Below are positions 1-7,198 of a DNA stretch of 11,083 nucleotides, piece after piece. The notes beneath the pieces were generated by a model. That model was not told where the DNA came from, made no database searches, and saw only the letters and a list, made by a program, of their open reading frames with translations. Made by a program: the position numbers and the translations under genes. Source of the stretch: Lachnospiraceae bacterium UBA7143 (GTDB lineage Bacteria; Bacillota; Clostridia; Lachnospirales; Lachnospiraceae); NCBI GenBank assembly GCA_002491905.1, contig DKWV01000051.1:1-11083 (forward strand), written 5' to 3'. Positions within the stretch are counted from its first letter, which is position 1. The number at the start of each line of letters is the position of its first letter.

Positions 1-45
1 TGAGATTCATTCCTCACCGCTGAGTTAGGCGGAATTTGATTGATT

Positions 46-84
46 TATACTATATATGGTAGTACAATATATATAATATATAAT
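46..84 (+). promoter_or_regulatory. A+T-rich probable promoter region of the hybrid kinase
   Basis: A run of almost pure A and T upstream of the kinase contains two overlapping TATAAT hexamers, at 72-77 and 79-84. No convincing -35 hexamer stands 16-18 bases upstream of either, so the exact promoter is uncertain. If one is used, the kinase has a leader of about 80 bases. The preceding bases 1-45 hold no recognisable gene end. Confidence 0.4.
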
Positions 85-171
85 CGACTTTTGAGCCACC
101 CGTACCTGTATTTCTAACGTGTGGGTTCCTGTCAGTCAAAAAATCACTTTTGGGATGGGGGCATCTGGCAT

Positions 172-2718
172 ATGCGTCATAAAACAATCCGCTTTCTTTT
201 CGTAAGCCTCATAATAGTAATTGTGCTGTGCGGCGGCGTTTTTGCGTGGCAGGTAAAAGACATGAACGAAAAAAGCGCCAGGACAATGAATAAGGTCGGG
301 GAAATATATATGACCGACATGAGTAAACAGATTACGCGCCATCTGGGAACGGTTATGGAGCTGCGTTTGTCACAGGTTGAGGCGCTTGTCCATGATATAG
401 CGCCCAATCAGGAGAACGGCTACGAGGAAGTGTGCAGGCTTTTGTCCAATAATGCGATGGCGAGAGGGTTTGACCGGCTGGCTTTTTGTATGGAAGACGG
501 CACTTTTGAGCTTCTGTACGGGAAGGAAATTTCGGCGGTTGATTCTTCTTCGTTTATGGATGTGATCAGAAGTGGTGAGAAACGCATGGTTATGGGAACG
601 CATGAAACGGGGGGTAACGAGATCCTGATGAGTGTTCCTATGGCCTACAGACTGCCGGATGGCAGGAAAAGTATTTCACTGGTGGCGGGGCTTTCGATTG
701 CCTGCATAGAGAAAACCCTTTCTGAGGAGTTGTCTGACTCCATGTATTATTTTGTTGTCCGAAGGGACGGTCTGATTGTCATACAGAGCGATACAGAAAA
801 TGACAATAACTATTTCAGTAAAATTGAAAAGAATTATAACAGTGCAGAGGAGAGCACCAGGGCTAAACGCGAGTTGAAGGATTATGAGGCAGGCCTGAAA
901 GACGCTATGGTGAGGGGCGAGGATTATGCGAAAGAGATACATTTGCAGGGTGGACATCGCCAGCTGTACTGCAGGAGCCTTCCTCATTCGGAATGGTATC
1001 TGATTCTATCCATGCCATACAATGAGCTGGATCGGACGATTGACAGCTTTGGGGATGAATGGAGGGCCACAGCGTTTAAAAACAGCCTTTTCATTATTGT
1101 TCTGTTTTTCATTGTGTTCCTGTGCTACATTCAGATGACCCGCCGGCAGATCAGGGAGATCAAGGAGACGAGGGATATTGCCGAACGCGCAAACCGTGCG
1201 AAGAGTGAATTCCTTTCCAATATGAGCCATGACATCCGTACACCCATGAACGGGATCATAGGCATGACGGAGATTGCCATCGCGAATATTGACAGTTCCA
1301 CAAAGGTGAGATCCTGCCTGCAGAAAATTTCCGCATCCGGGAAACATCTGCTCGGACTGATAAACAACGTGCTGGATATGTCCAAAATGGAAAGCGGCAG
1401 GCTGATATTGAATGTGGAGCAGATTCTGCTGCCGGAGCTGATACATGGTGTAGTCAGTATCATACTGCCAGACACACAGGACAGGAATCAGCGGTTTGAC
1501 CTCCATGTACACGATATTATTGCGGAAAATGTGTGGGGCGACAGCGTGAGGTTGAATCAGGTGCTCCATAATCTTTTGGAAAACGCTGTTAAGTTCACGC
1601 CGGAGGGCGGCAAAATACAACTGGATGTGTACCAGACACCGTCGGAAAAGGGAGACGCTTATGTCAAAGTCCATCTGATTGTCAGTGATAACGGCATCGG
1701 CATGAGCGGAGAATTCCAAAAGAAACTCTTTGAGGCTTTCGTGCGCGAGGACAATGGCCGCGTCCAGCAGATTCAGGGGGCGGGACTGGGCTTAAGCATT
1801 ACCAGGTATATCATTGACGCGATGAAGGGGGCTATTCAGGTGGAAAGCGAACAGGGGAAGGGCAGCAAATTCCACGTGTCGCTGGATATGGAGGTGGCGC
1901 TTCTGCCCGAGGAGCTGGTTGACATTCCCTCGTGGAGAATGCTGGTGATAGATGACGACGAGGTGTTCTGTGACTGTACGCTGACCACACTGGAATCCAT
2001 TGGCATTCATGCGCAGTGTGCCCTGAGCGGTCAGCGCGCATTGGAGATGCTTGAGGAGCAGCATCAGAAGGGTAACGACTATGAGGTTATTCTTACGGAC
2101 TGGAAACTGCCTGGAATGGATGGCGTTGAAGTGGCCTGTGAGATTCGGAAGAGATATGGCACGGCGCCTCATATTCTGATGATTTCCGCCGCCGACAACA
2201 GTGATATTGAGGAACGGGCCATACAGGCGGGGGTAGATGCCTTTATAGTCAAACCGTTGTTCAAATCTACGTTATACTACAATCTATACAGACTAAAGGA
2301 GGAGGCGGAAGCTGCAGGGGAAGGCCCCATTGCCTTTGAGGGTGAACGCATTCTGGTGGCTGAGGATAATGAGCTGAACTGGGAAATTGCGAGTACGCTG
2401 CTTTCCGGCATCGGCCTCTCTCCCGAACATGCGGAAAATGGCAGATCCTGTGTGGATCTGTTTACACAGTCGCCAGAGGGCTTCTACAAGGCGATCCTGA
2501 TGGATATTCGGATGCCTGTCATGAACGGACTGGAGGCCGCTTCCGCAATAAGGGCTCTGGAACGGGATGATGCGAAGGTTATTCCTATTATTGCCGTGAG
2601 CGCCGACGCTTTTTCGGACGATATTCAAAGATGTATCGACTGCGGGATGGATGATCATACCTCGAAGCCGATTGATGTGGCGAGAGTAGCGGAACTGCTG
2701 CGGAAATACATGCGGTAG
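172..2718 (+). CDS. Hybrid sensor histidine kinase with two receiver domains
   Basis: Membrane sensor that should autophosphorylate in response to an external signal and pass phosphate to attached receivers. From the ATG at 172 it is 848 residues: membrane helix at about 5-26, an extracytoplasmic sensor of about 275 residues (Cache-like by size and position, not proven), second helix at about 302-322, then HisKA with H353 in SHDIRTPMN. The ATPase has an N-box at about 467-474, DNGIGM from D506 and GAGLGL from 536. Receiver 1 (about 590-705) has acceptor D643 and the lysine of VKP; receiver 2 (about 727-847) has acceptor D778 and the lysine of SKP. There is no HPt or DNA-binding domain, so a partner encoded elsewhere is needed for output. 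The frame is open back to a GTG at 121, but the ATG at 172 sits directly before the basic MRHK lead-in of the first helix and after a G-rich stretch at about 151-161. Signal and partner are unknown. Confidence 0.92.
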   Translation: MRHKTIRFLFVSLIIVIVLCGGVFAWQVKDMNEKSARTMNKVGEIYMTDMSKQITRHLGTVMELRLSQVEALVHDIAPNQENGYEEVCRLLSNNAMARGFDRLAFCMEDGTFELLYGKEISAVDSSSFMDVIRSGEKRMVMGTHETGGNEILMSVPMAYRLPDGRKSISLVAGLSIACIEKTLSEELSDSMYYFVVRRDGLIVIQSDTENDNNYFSKIEKNYNSAEESTRAKRELKDYEAGLKDAMVRGEDYAKEIHLQGGHRQLYCRSLPHSEWYLILSMPYNELDRTIDSFGDEWRATAFKNSLFIIVLFFIVFLCYIQMTRRQIREIKETRDIAERANRAKSEFLSNMSHDIRTPMNGIIGMTEIAIANIDSSTKVRSCLQKISASGKHLLGLINNVLDMSKMESGRLILNVEQILLPELIHGVVSIILPDTQDRNQRFDLHVHDIIAENVWGDSVRLNQVLHNLLENAVKFTPEGGKIQLDVYQTPSEKGDAYVKVHLIVSDNGIGMSGEFQKKLFEAFVREDNGRVQQIQGAGLGLSITRYIIDAMKGAIQVESEQGKGSKFHVSLDMEVALLPEELVDIPSWRMLVIDDDEVFCDCTLTTLESIGIHAQCALSGQRALEMLEEQHQKGNDYEVILTDWKLPGMDGVEVACEIRKRYGTAPHILMISAADNSDIEERAIQAGVDAFIVKPLFKSTLYYNLYRLKEEAEAAGEGPIAFEGERILVAEDNELNWEIASTLLSGIGLSPEHAENGRSCVDLFTQSPEGFYKAILMDIRMPVMNGLEAASAIRALERDDAKVIPIIAVSADAFSDDIQRCIDCGMDDHTSKPIDVARVAELLRKYMR

Positions 2719-2818
2719 AAGACAGAGCCATTTTCTGTGCACAAAAAAGAACAGTAAAAATCTAATAAACGATTTGTGAATTTTTTGTAAAGAATAAGCT
2801 GGTATTATGTGTAGAAAG

Positions 2819-2827
2819 TGCTATAAT
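2819..2827 (+). promoter_or_regulatory. Probable extended -10 promoter of the chemoreceptor
   Basis: The sequence TGCTATAAT gives a perfect TATAAT at 2822-2827 preceded by the TGn extension. The region where a -35 should be (about 2799-2804) does not resemble TTGACA, which extended -10 promoters can tolerate. Transcription would begin near 2834, leaving a leader of about 230 bases. No sigma-D (motility type) TAAA-GCCGATAT pattern was found in the gap. Confidence 0.5.
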
Positions 2828-2941
2828 GGAAGGTACAAAATTTAATTCAGACAGAAACATAGGGGATTGTCGGTTTTCTTATAAAGAGAAATACAGCATT
2901 AATAAATTCTCGACTGTGCGGCCGTAGAATGAGCGATGTAA

Positions 2942-3027
2942 TGACAGAGTAAGTTTCATGTCTGACCATTTGCCAAAATCTGATCAAAGTTATGGCAGAT
3001 TTGAGGTTTCTTGACAGAGGGAAACTT
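2942..3027 (+). repeat. Paired repeats and nested inverted repeats in the chemoreceptor leader
   Basis: The octamer TGACAGAG occurs at 2942-2949 and again at 3012-3019. One base after each lies one arm of a 7-bp inverted repeat: AAGTTTC at 2951-2957 and GAAACTT at 3021-3027. Inside these lie AAATCTG (2976-2982) with CAGATTT (2996-3002), and TGCCA (2971-2975) with TGGCA (2993-2997). The last two pairings share bases 2996-2997 and so compete. The layout could be a folded RNA leader or a protein-binding region; its function is unknown. Confidence 0.45.
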
Positions 3028-3064
3028 TGAGCGGTTCTGCGGCATTGTGTAGGAGGGAAGAGAA

Positions 3065-4774
3065 ATGTATGAAAAGCTGAATAAGTATCGAATTAAGGAG
3101 CGTCTGGTGCGGGGATTTGTGATCGCGTCGGGGGTTTCGGCATTAGTGGCGGCAATAGCGCTGATCGCTATGATTGTTGTGGCACTGAGATATTCGAACG
3201 CACTGCAGGTTTACGGGTTTGCACAGGGCGATGTTGGTAAGGCGATGACGTATTTCGCAGAGGCAAGATCTACGATGCGGGGTGTCATTGGCTATGATGA
3301 TGAAGCCATTATAGAGAGCCTGAAGGCTTCCCACACGGAGAGCATAGAAAATTTTACAGCCAGTTTTGAGGCATTGGAGAGCTCTATGGTGTCCAAGGCG
3401 AACAAAGAGGTGTACGCGGATATCAGTTCCAAGCTGCCGGCATACTGGGCGCTTGACAATGAAATTATAACGCAGGGCGGCGTCACGGACAGAGAACAGT
3501 GCGCCATTGCGCAGGAGCGGGCGATCAACGAGCTGGCTCCCCTCTACAAGGAGATCAATGATGATCTGATTTCCATGATGGATATCAAGGTGGAGCGTGG
3601 GGACGCAACTTCCAGAACGCTGACGATTGTCTGCATTGTGCTTGCTGTGCTGATAGCGGTGATTATCCTGATAGCCATTTTTACATCCATCCGGCTGGGA
3701 AGATACATAGCGGAGAATATATCCGCACCACTGAATGGTTTGAAAGACAGGCTGGAGCAGTTTGCCGAGGGCGATCTGACATCGCCTTTCCCGGAGGCAC
3801 AGTCGGATGATGAGGTGGCGGACATTATTAGGTCGGCGAAGGATATGGCGGAGACGCTTGATTTCGTTATTTATGATCTCGAATACATTCTTGGTGAAAT
3901 GTCCCATTCCAATTACGCGATTCGGTCAAAGGATGGCGACAGGTACAAAGGTGAGTTCCGGCAGATATTCGATTCCCTGAAGCAGCTGCGGGACAATATG
4001 ATCGACACGCTGCGCTATATTGGGATGTCCTCGGAGCAGGTCTCCGCAGGTTCCTCCAATCTTGCCGATACCTCCCAGAGTCTTGCGGAGGGTGCGACGG
4101 AGCAGGCCGGAGCGGTACAGGAGCTCCACGCGACGATCACGACGATTGCGGAGGCGGCAAGGACGGCCGCGGCTTCTGCGGAGGATGCTTACAGGCAGTC
4201 GCGTGAATACGCGGATGTGGTGGATAGAAGCAGCGACGACATGAAAGAAATGGTGGAAGCTATGAGCCGCATCAGCGAGGCTTCCCATAAGATTGGAAAT
4301 ATTATTTCTGAAATTGAGAATATTGCGTCGGAGACAAACATGCTTTCCCTGAATGCGTCTATCGAGGCGGCGAGAGCGGGAGAAGCGGGCCGCGGATTCT
4401 CTGTTGTGGCTGACCAGATCAGACAGCTTGCGGAGCAGAGCAGCAAGTCCGCTGTGGATACCAGAGCCCTGATTGAGGGTACTATGAGAGAAGTCGAGAA
4501 CGGCAATAAGGTTGCGGAGCGTGCGGTTGCGTCACTGGCAACAGTGGTGGAGGGAATCAGGAAGGTGGCGGATTCTTCCAAGGAGCTGAGCACGATTTCC
4601 TCGAACCAGATGGCTACCATGAAGGAAGCGGAGCTCGGTGTGGATCAGATTTCGGATGTCATTCAGACCAACGCGGCTGTGGCCGAGGAGTCGTCGGCTA
4701 CCAGCGAGGAGCTGTCGGCACAGGCGATTTCCCTGGATGAGCTGATTGCGAAATTTACACTGCCGGAAAAATAG
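3065..4774 (+). CDS. Methyl-accepting chemotaxis protein
   Basis: Transmembrane chemoreceptor that should control a CheA kinase through CheW. The 569 residues run: short cytoplasmic N-terminus, membrane helix about 17-41, an external mostly helical sensor about 42-184 of four-helix-bundle size, second helix about 185-209, HAMP about 210-266, and a HAMP-like linker about 267-320 containing LGEMSHSNYAIRSKDGDRYKG. The cytoplasmic signalling helices follow, with the hairpin tip at about 420-450 (ETNMLSLNASIEAARAGEAGRGF). Probable methylation segments are near 342-352 (EGATEQAGAVQ) and 540-552 (AEESSATSEELSA). There is no C-terminal CheR-docking pentapeptide. The start is fixed by AGGAGG at 3051-3056. 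No che or flagellar gene is present in the window, so whether it serves motility or another pathway is not shown. The ligand is unknown. Confidence 0.95.
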   Translation: MYEKLNKYRIKERLVRGFVIASGVSALVAAIALIAMIVVALRYSNALQVYGFAQGDVGKAMTYFAEARSTMRGVIGYDDEAIIESLKASHTESIENFTASFEALESSMVSKANKEVYADISSKLPAYWALDNEIITQGGVTDREQCAIAQERAINELAPLYKEINDDLISMMDIKVERGDATSRTLTIVCIVLAVLIAVIILIAIFTSIRLGRYIAENISAPLNGLKDRLEQFAEGDLTSPFPEAQSDDEVADIIRSAKDMAETLDFVIYDLEYILGEMSHSNYAIRSKDGDRYKGEFRQIFDSLKQLRDNMIDTLRYIGMSSEQVSAGSSNLADTSQSLAEGATEQAGAVQELHATITTIAEAARTAAASAEDAYRQSREYADVVDRSSDDMKEMVEAMSRISEASHKIGNIISEIENIASETNMLSLNASIEAARAGEAGRGFSVVADQIRQLAEQSSKSAVDTRALIEGTMREVENGNKVAERAVASLATVVEGIRKVADSSKELSTISSNQMATMKEAELGVDQISDVIQTNAAVAEESSATSEELSAQAISLDELIAKFTLPEK

Positions 4775-4819
4775 TGCTTTGAAACAGCGCTGATGGAGAG
4801 AAGGGTATAGAAACATAAA

Positions 4820-4855
4820 AGAGGAGGATGGAATGCGTTCGTTCCATCCTCCTCT
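4820..4855. terminator. Bidirectional rho-independent terminator
   Basis: A perfect 14-bp stem is formed by AGAGGAGGATGGAA (4820-4833) and TTCCATCCTCCTCT (4842-4855) around an 8-base loop. On the + strand it is followed by a T-rich tract at 4856-4868. On the - strand it is followed by the complement of the A-rich tract at about 4811-4819. It lies between the convergent chemoreceptor and glycosidase stops, so it probably ends both transcripts. Confidence 0.9.
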
Positions 4856-4867
4856 GTCTATTTTATT

Positions 4868-6895
4868 TTAAGCCATGCGCTCGAACACCGGCATATAATC
4901 GATGGGTGCATCCACGCTGACAGTGCAGCTGCCATCGAAGATTTCACCGGTGGAAGTCAGTTTCCATTTCCCCGCGGGGAGATAGACGTCGCGCTTCCAC
5001 TCGTTCAGATGCAGAATTGGCGCAGCGAGGAACCGGCTGCCGAACATATACTGATCCTCCGTCTCCCAGCATTTTTCATCTGCCGGGAACTCGTAGAACA
5101 TGGAGCGCAGGAGCGGGGAACCGTTTTTATGGGCCTCCTCATACAGCTCTTTGATATAGTCGTGCATGGCTTTGCGAATGTTATAGTACTTTTTCATAAT
5201 GGCGTAGTTGTCTTCTCCGTAGCTCCACAGTTCGTTGGGCTGTCCGGTATGAAGGTAGCCGCCGCCCCAGTCGCGGTCGTCAAGGGGCGGGATATTGTAT
5301 GGGCCTCTGTCACCGTGCATACGGAGCACCGGAGAGTAAACGGCAAACTGATACCAGCGGATCAGAAGCTGCCGGAAATCCGGGTCGTTTACGTCGTCGG
5401 TCATAAAGCCGCCGATATCTGTCGTCCACCAGGGAATGCCGGCGAGCCCCATGTTCAGGCCACACTGGATCTGGTCGGCGAAGGCTTCGAAGGTGCTGGG
5501 CACATCCCCGGACCACACCACGTTGCCGTATTTCTGGGAACCCGCCCACGCGCAGCGCAGCAGGTTTACCACAGTGCCCCTCTTTTCTTCGCACATGCCG
5601 TCGTAGAAGGTGCGGCTGTATAGCTGCGGGTAAAGGTTGCTTAAGGCAAGCGCGGGACCGTCAAAGTAACGGTAGTTCTCAAAGTCGTACACGCCGTAGT
5701 CCGGCTCGGAGTTGTCCAGCCAGAAGGCGTCAATGCCGAAGTCGTAATAATTCTTTTTGCATACATCCCACACATATTTGCGGGTTTCGGGATTGAAGGG
5801 ATCGATCTCCACACAATCGCCCTGATAGTCGTAGGTCTGCGCCGCGCCGCGCTCTGTCCTGATGAGCAGGCCGCGCTCCATCATGGGGCCGAAGTTTTCA
5901 CTCTTGCGGTCAACGGAAGGCCATACAGACACGATGACCTTTATGCCCATCCCATGCAGTTCGTCCACCATCGCTTTCGGGTCAGGCCAGTAGGTTTCGT
6001 CAAATTTCCAGTCGCCCTGCACCGTCCAGTGGAAGAAGTCGATGACAATCTGGTCAATTTTAATGCCTTCCTTCTGATACTGGCGTGCTACGCTTAAAAC
6101 CTCATCCTGGGTGCGGTAGCGGAGCTTGCACTGCCACAGCCCCATCAGGTCCTCGGGGAACATCTCTGCGCGCCCTGTGACTGCGGTATAGTTTTCAAGT
6201 ATCTGCTTAGGCGTATCCGCCACGGTGATCCAGTAATCCATCTCCCTTGTGGCACGGGCAATCCATTCCGTGTAATTCTTTCCGAAGCTTACGCGCCCAA
6301 CGGCGGGATTGTTCCAGAGAAAGCCGTATCCGAGGGACGAAACGGCGAAGGGAACGGAAATCTGGGAGTTGCGCTGGGCAAGCTCCAAGACGCAGCCCTT
6401 TAAATCCAGACAGTCCTGCTGGTACTGTCCCATGCCGAAGATTTTCTCTTTTTTATCGCTCTCGAATTTCACGTTCAGGGAATACTCGCTGCCGCCGATC
6501 ACGCCTTTCCATTCCCGGTTTACCAGTTTTAAACAGCGGCTCTCCTTCGAGAGAGTCCCTTCATAGTTCCTGAAATACTCCCGCAGGATCAGTTTGTGGT
6601 CATGGTAGAAGGAGATGACGCCTGCGAAGTTGACAACGGCCTTGAGATGTCCGTTTACAATGGAGGCGGTTGGCCGTTTGTCGGTGGTGCCGTCGCCGAC
6701 CCAGTGGTCTTCCTCTTCAATAGTAATCTGCGCGTCACATTTTTCGACCGATTCGGTCAGCGCCCAGTCGTTTCCCGTGAATTTCGGTGACATGGAAGCG
6801 CGCACCCGGAAAGAATCTTTTCCCCAGGGCTCGATCCGCAGGGTTTCGCCCATGCGGCGGCATACCAGCGCGCCGTTTTCCTGTTCAAATGTCAT
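4868..6895 (-). CDS. Glycoside hydrolase family 31, alpha-xylosidase/alpha-glucosidase type
   Basis: Retaining exo-acting alpha-glycosidase, probably cytoplasmic because the 675-residue protein has no signal peptide. The N-terminal part (about 1-230) is the beta-sandwich typical of GH31. The (beta/alpha)8 barrel follows and contains VIDFFHWTVQGDW, the nucleophile D394 in FWLDNSEPD, and the probable acid/base D464 in WSGDVPSTFEAF, 70 residues later, close to the spacing in characterised members. The WLDNSEPD form resembles alpha-xylosidase-like GH31 members more than the WNDMNEP alpha-glucosidases, but specificity cannot be read from sequence alone. The protein stops at APIDYMPVFERMA, where longer members continue into a distal beta-sandwich, so this is a short form. 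The start at 6895 is set by GGAGG upstream; the frame is open to 7030 but the 45-residue extension is low-complexity and lacks a ribosome site. It is divergent from an AraC-type regulator, its likely controller. Confidence 0.93.
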   Translation of the reverse strand: MTFEQENGALVCRRMGETLRIEPWGKDSFRVRASMSPKFTGNDWALTESVEKCDAQITIEEEDHWVGDGTTDKRPTASIVNGHLKAVVNFAGVISFYHDHKLILREYFRNYEGTLSKESRCLKLVNREWKGVIGGSEYSLNVKFESDKKEKIFGMGQYQQDCLDLKGCVLELAQRNSQISVPFAVSSLGYGFLWNNPAVGRVSFGKNYTEWIARATREMDYWITVADTPKQILENYTAVTGRAEMFPEDLMGLWQCKLRYRTQDEVLSVARQYQKEGIKIDQIVIDFFHWTVQGDWKFDETYWPDPKAMVDELHGMGIKVIVSVWPSVDRKSENFGPMMERGLLIRTERGAAQTYDYQGDCVEIDPFNPETRKYVWDVCKKNYYDFGIDAFWLDNSEPDYGVYDFENYRYFDGPALALSNLYPQLYSRTFYDGMCEEKRGTVVNLLRCAWAGSQKYGNVVWSGDVPSTFEAFADQIQCGLNMGLAGIPWWTTDIGGFMTDDVNDPDFRQLLIRWYQFAVYSPVLRMHGDRGPYNIPPLDDRDWGGGYLHTGQPNELWSYGEDNYAIMKKYYNIRKAMHDYIKELYEEAHKNGSPLLRSMFYEFPADEKCWETEDQYMFGSRFLAAPILHLNEWKRDVYLPAGKWKLTSTGEIFDGSCTVSVDAPIDYMPVFERMA

Positions 6896-6901
6896 AATCT
6901 G

Positions 6902-6906
6902 CCTCC
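6902..6906 (-). promoter_or_regulatory. Ribosome binding site that fixes the GH31 start
   Basis: On the - strand GGAGG is followed by CAGATT and then ATG at 6895-6893, an ideal spacing of six bases. This favours the 675-residue start over the upstream in-frame ATG at 7030, which lies near the predicted promoter and has no comparable site. Confidence 0.85.
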
Positions 6907-6948
6907 TTTTTCTTTTTCTGTTATTATTCTCTGCCGTATTTTGGCAAA

Positions 6949-6962
6949 ACATAACGTTAACA
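6949..6962 (-). promoter_or_regulatory. cre-like site (candidate CcpA operator)
   Basis: The near-palindrome ACATAACGTTAACA, read on the - strand as TGTTAACGTTATGT, matches 12 of 14 positions of the degenerate consensus TGWNANCGNTNWCA. It lies between the predicted GH31 transcription start (about 7055) and the GH31 start codon. A bound CcpA there would block elongation, the usual mode of carbon catabolite repression in Firmicutes. Both terminal mismatches fall in one half-site, and a chance match is possible. Confidence 0.4.
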
Positions 6963-7029
6963 TTTTTACTGTTTTTCCATTCGGTGGAGAAGTCCTCATC
7001 TGCCCCGCCTTTTGACGTTACCGAGACCA

Positions 7030-7058
7030 TTGAGCTAAGAGGATTGTAGTAGTATAAT
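7030..7058 (+). promoter_or_regulatory. Probable promoter of the AraC-family gene
   Basis: TTGAGC at 7030-7035 and a perfect TATAAT at 7053-7058 are separated by exactly 17 bases, a good housekeeping-sigma promoter on the + strand. Transcription would begin near 7065, leaving a leader of about 134 bases before the regulator's start. Confidence 0.6.
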
Positions 7059-7062
7059 ACTA
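7050..7062. repeat. Palindrome over the -10 elements
   Basis: TAGTAT and ATACTA flank a single A, forming an inverted repeat of 6+1+6 bases. It covers the + strand TATAAT and touches the - strand -10 element, so a protein bound here could block both promoters. Because the region is A+T-rich, the symmetry may be accidental. Confidence 0.4.
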
Positions 7063-7090
7063 TTATAGAACAGAGAAAGCTATTGAAATG
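7062..7090 (-). promoter_or_regulatory. Candidate promoter of the GH31 gene
   Basis: On the - strand a perfect TATAAT occupies 7067-7062. The -35 position at about 7085-7090 reads CATTTC, a poor match, as expected of a promoter that needs an activator. The inferred start is near 7055, giving a leader of about 160 bases. The -10 lies next to that of the opposing promoter. Confidence 0.45.
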
Positions 7091-7100
7091 CTATTCCTTA

Positions 7101-7118
7101 ATGATACTTTTGTATCAT
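7101..7118. repeat. Perfect inverted repeat, candidate operator
   Basis: ATGATAC and GTATCAT form a perfect 7-bp inverted repeat around TTTT. Its centre lies about 54 bases upstream of the inferred GH31 transcription start, just beyond the -35 region, a usual place for a class II or class I activator site. It also falls inside the AraC gene leader. AraC proteins often bind direct repeats, so the symmetric form leaves its partner open. Confidence 0.45.
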
Positions 7119-7198
7119 AAGACTAATAAAAAGAAAAGGTCTGTAATACCCTCTGGAGAGCTTGGGGGTCAGACAGGAAGAAGCGGGGAGGAGAAGCT

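Larger units (their letters stand above)
2719..3064 (+). other. Intergenic region with long leader of the chemoreceptor gene
   Basis: This 346-base A+T-rich gap between two + strand genes has no supportable coding sequence. A weak 5-bp inverted repeat (ACAGA at 2722-2726, TCTGT at 2734-2738) follows the kinase stop but lacks a T run, so no clear terminator is called. The gap holds a probable promoter near 2819, then about 230 bases of untranslated leader with several inverted repeats near its end. No known riboswitch core was recognised, including the cyclic-di-GMP class often found ahead of chemoreceptor genes in Clostridia. Confidence 0.6.
6896..7198. other. Divergent control region between GH31 and AraC genes
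   Basis: This 303-base gap encodes nothing that can be supported. From left to right it holds the GH31 ribosome site, a cre-like site at 6949-6962, candidate promoters for both directions at 7030-7090, a perfect inverted repeat at 7101-7118, and the AraC ribosome site (GGGGAGGAG, about 7185-7193). The elements are listed separately. Confidence 0.7.

Noticed and set aside
9..35. Possible terminator of an upstream gene (ATTCC/GGAAT with inner CTCA/TGAG)
   Set aside because: The stems are only 4-5 bases, the inner and outer pairings are poorly nested, and no T run follows. No upstream gene end is visible.
121..171. GTG start adding 17 residues to the hybrid kinase
   Set aside because: No ribosome site is visible before the GTG, and the extension does not resemble the start of a membrane protein. 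The ATG at 172 leads directly into the basic residues before the first helix.
1006..1719. A 237-codon open frame on the - strand
   Set aside because: It is opposite the kinase HisKA and ATPase modules, whose motifs are intact on the + strand. It has no ribosome site or domain.
2828..3064. Cyclic-di-GMP riboswitch before the chemoreceptor
   Set aside because: The conserved GCAAA-type core and GAAA tetraloop arrangement of the class I motif are not present in this leader.
3143..3907. A 254-codon open frame on the - strand
   Set aside because: It is opposite the chemoreceptor's sensor and HAMP coding region, with histidine- and cysteine-rich translation typical of a shadow frame and no start signal.
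5009..5623. A 204-codon open frame on the + strand
   Set aside because: It is antisense to the GH31 catalytic barrel, which is intact, and its translation shows no family features.
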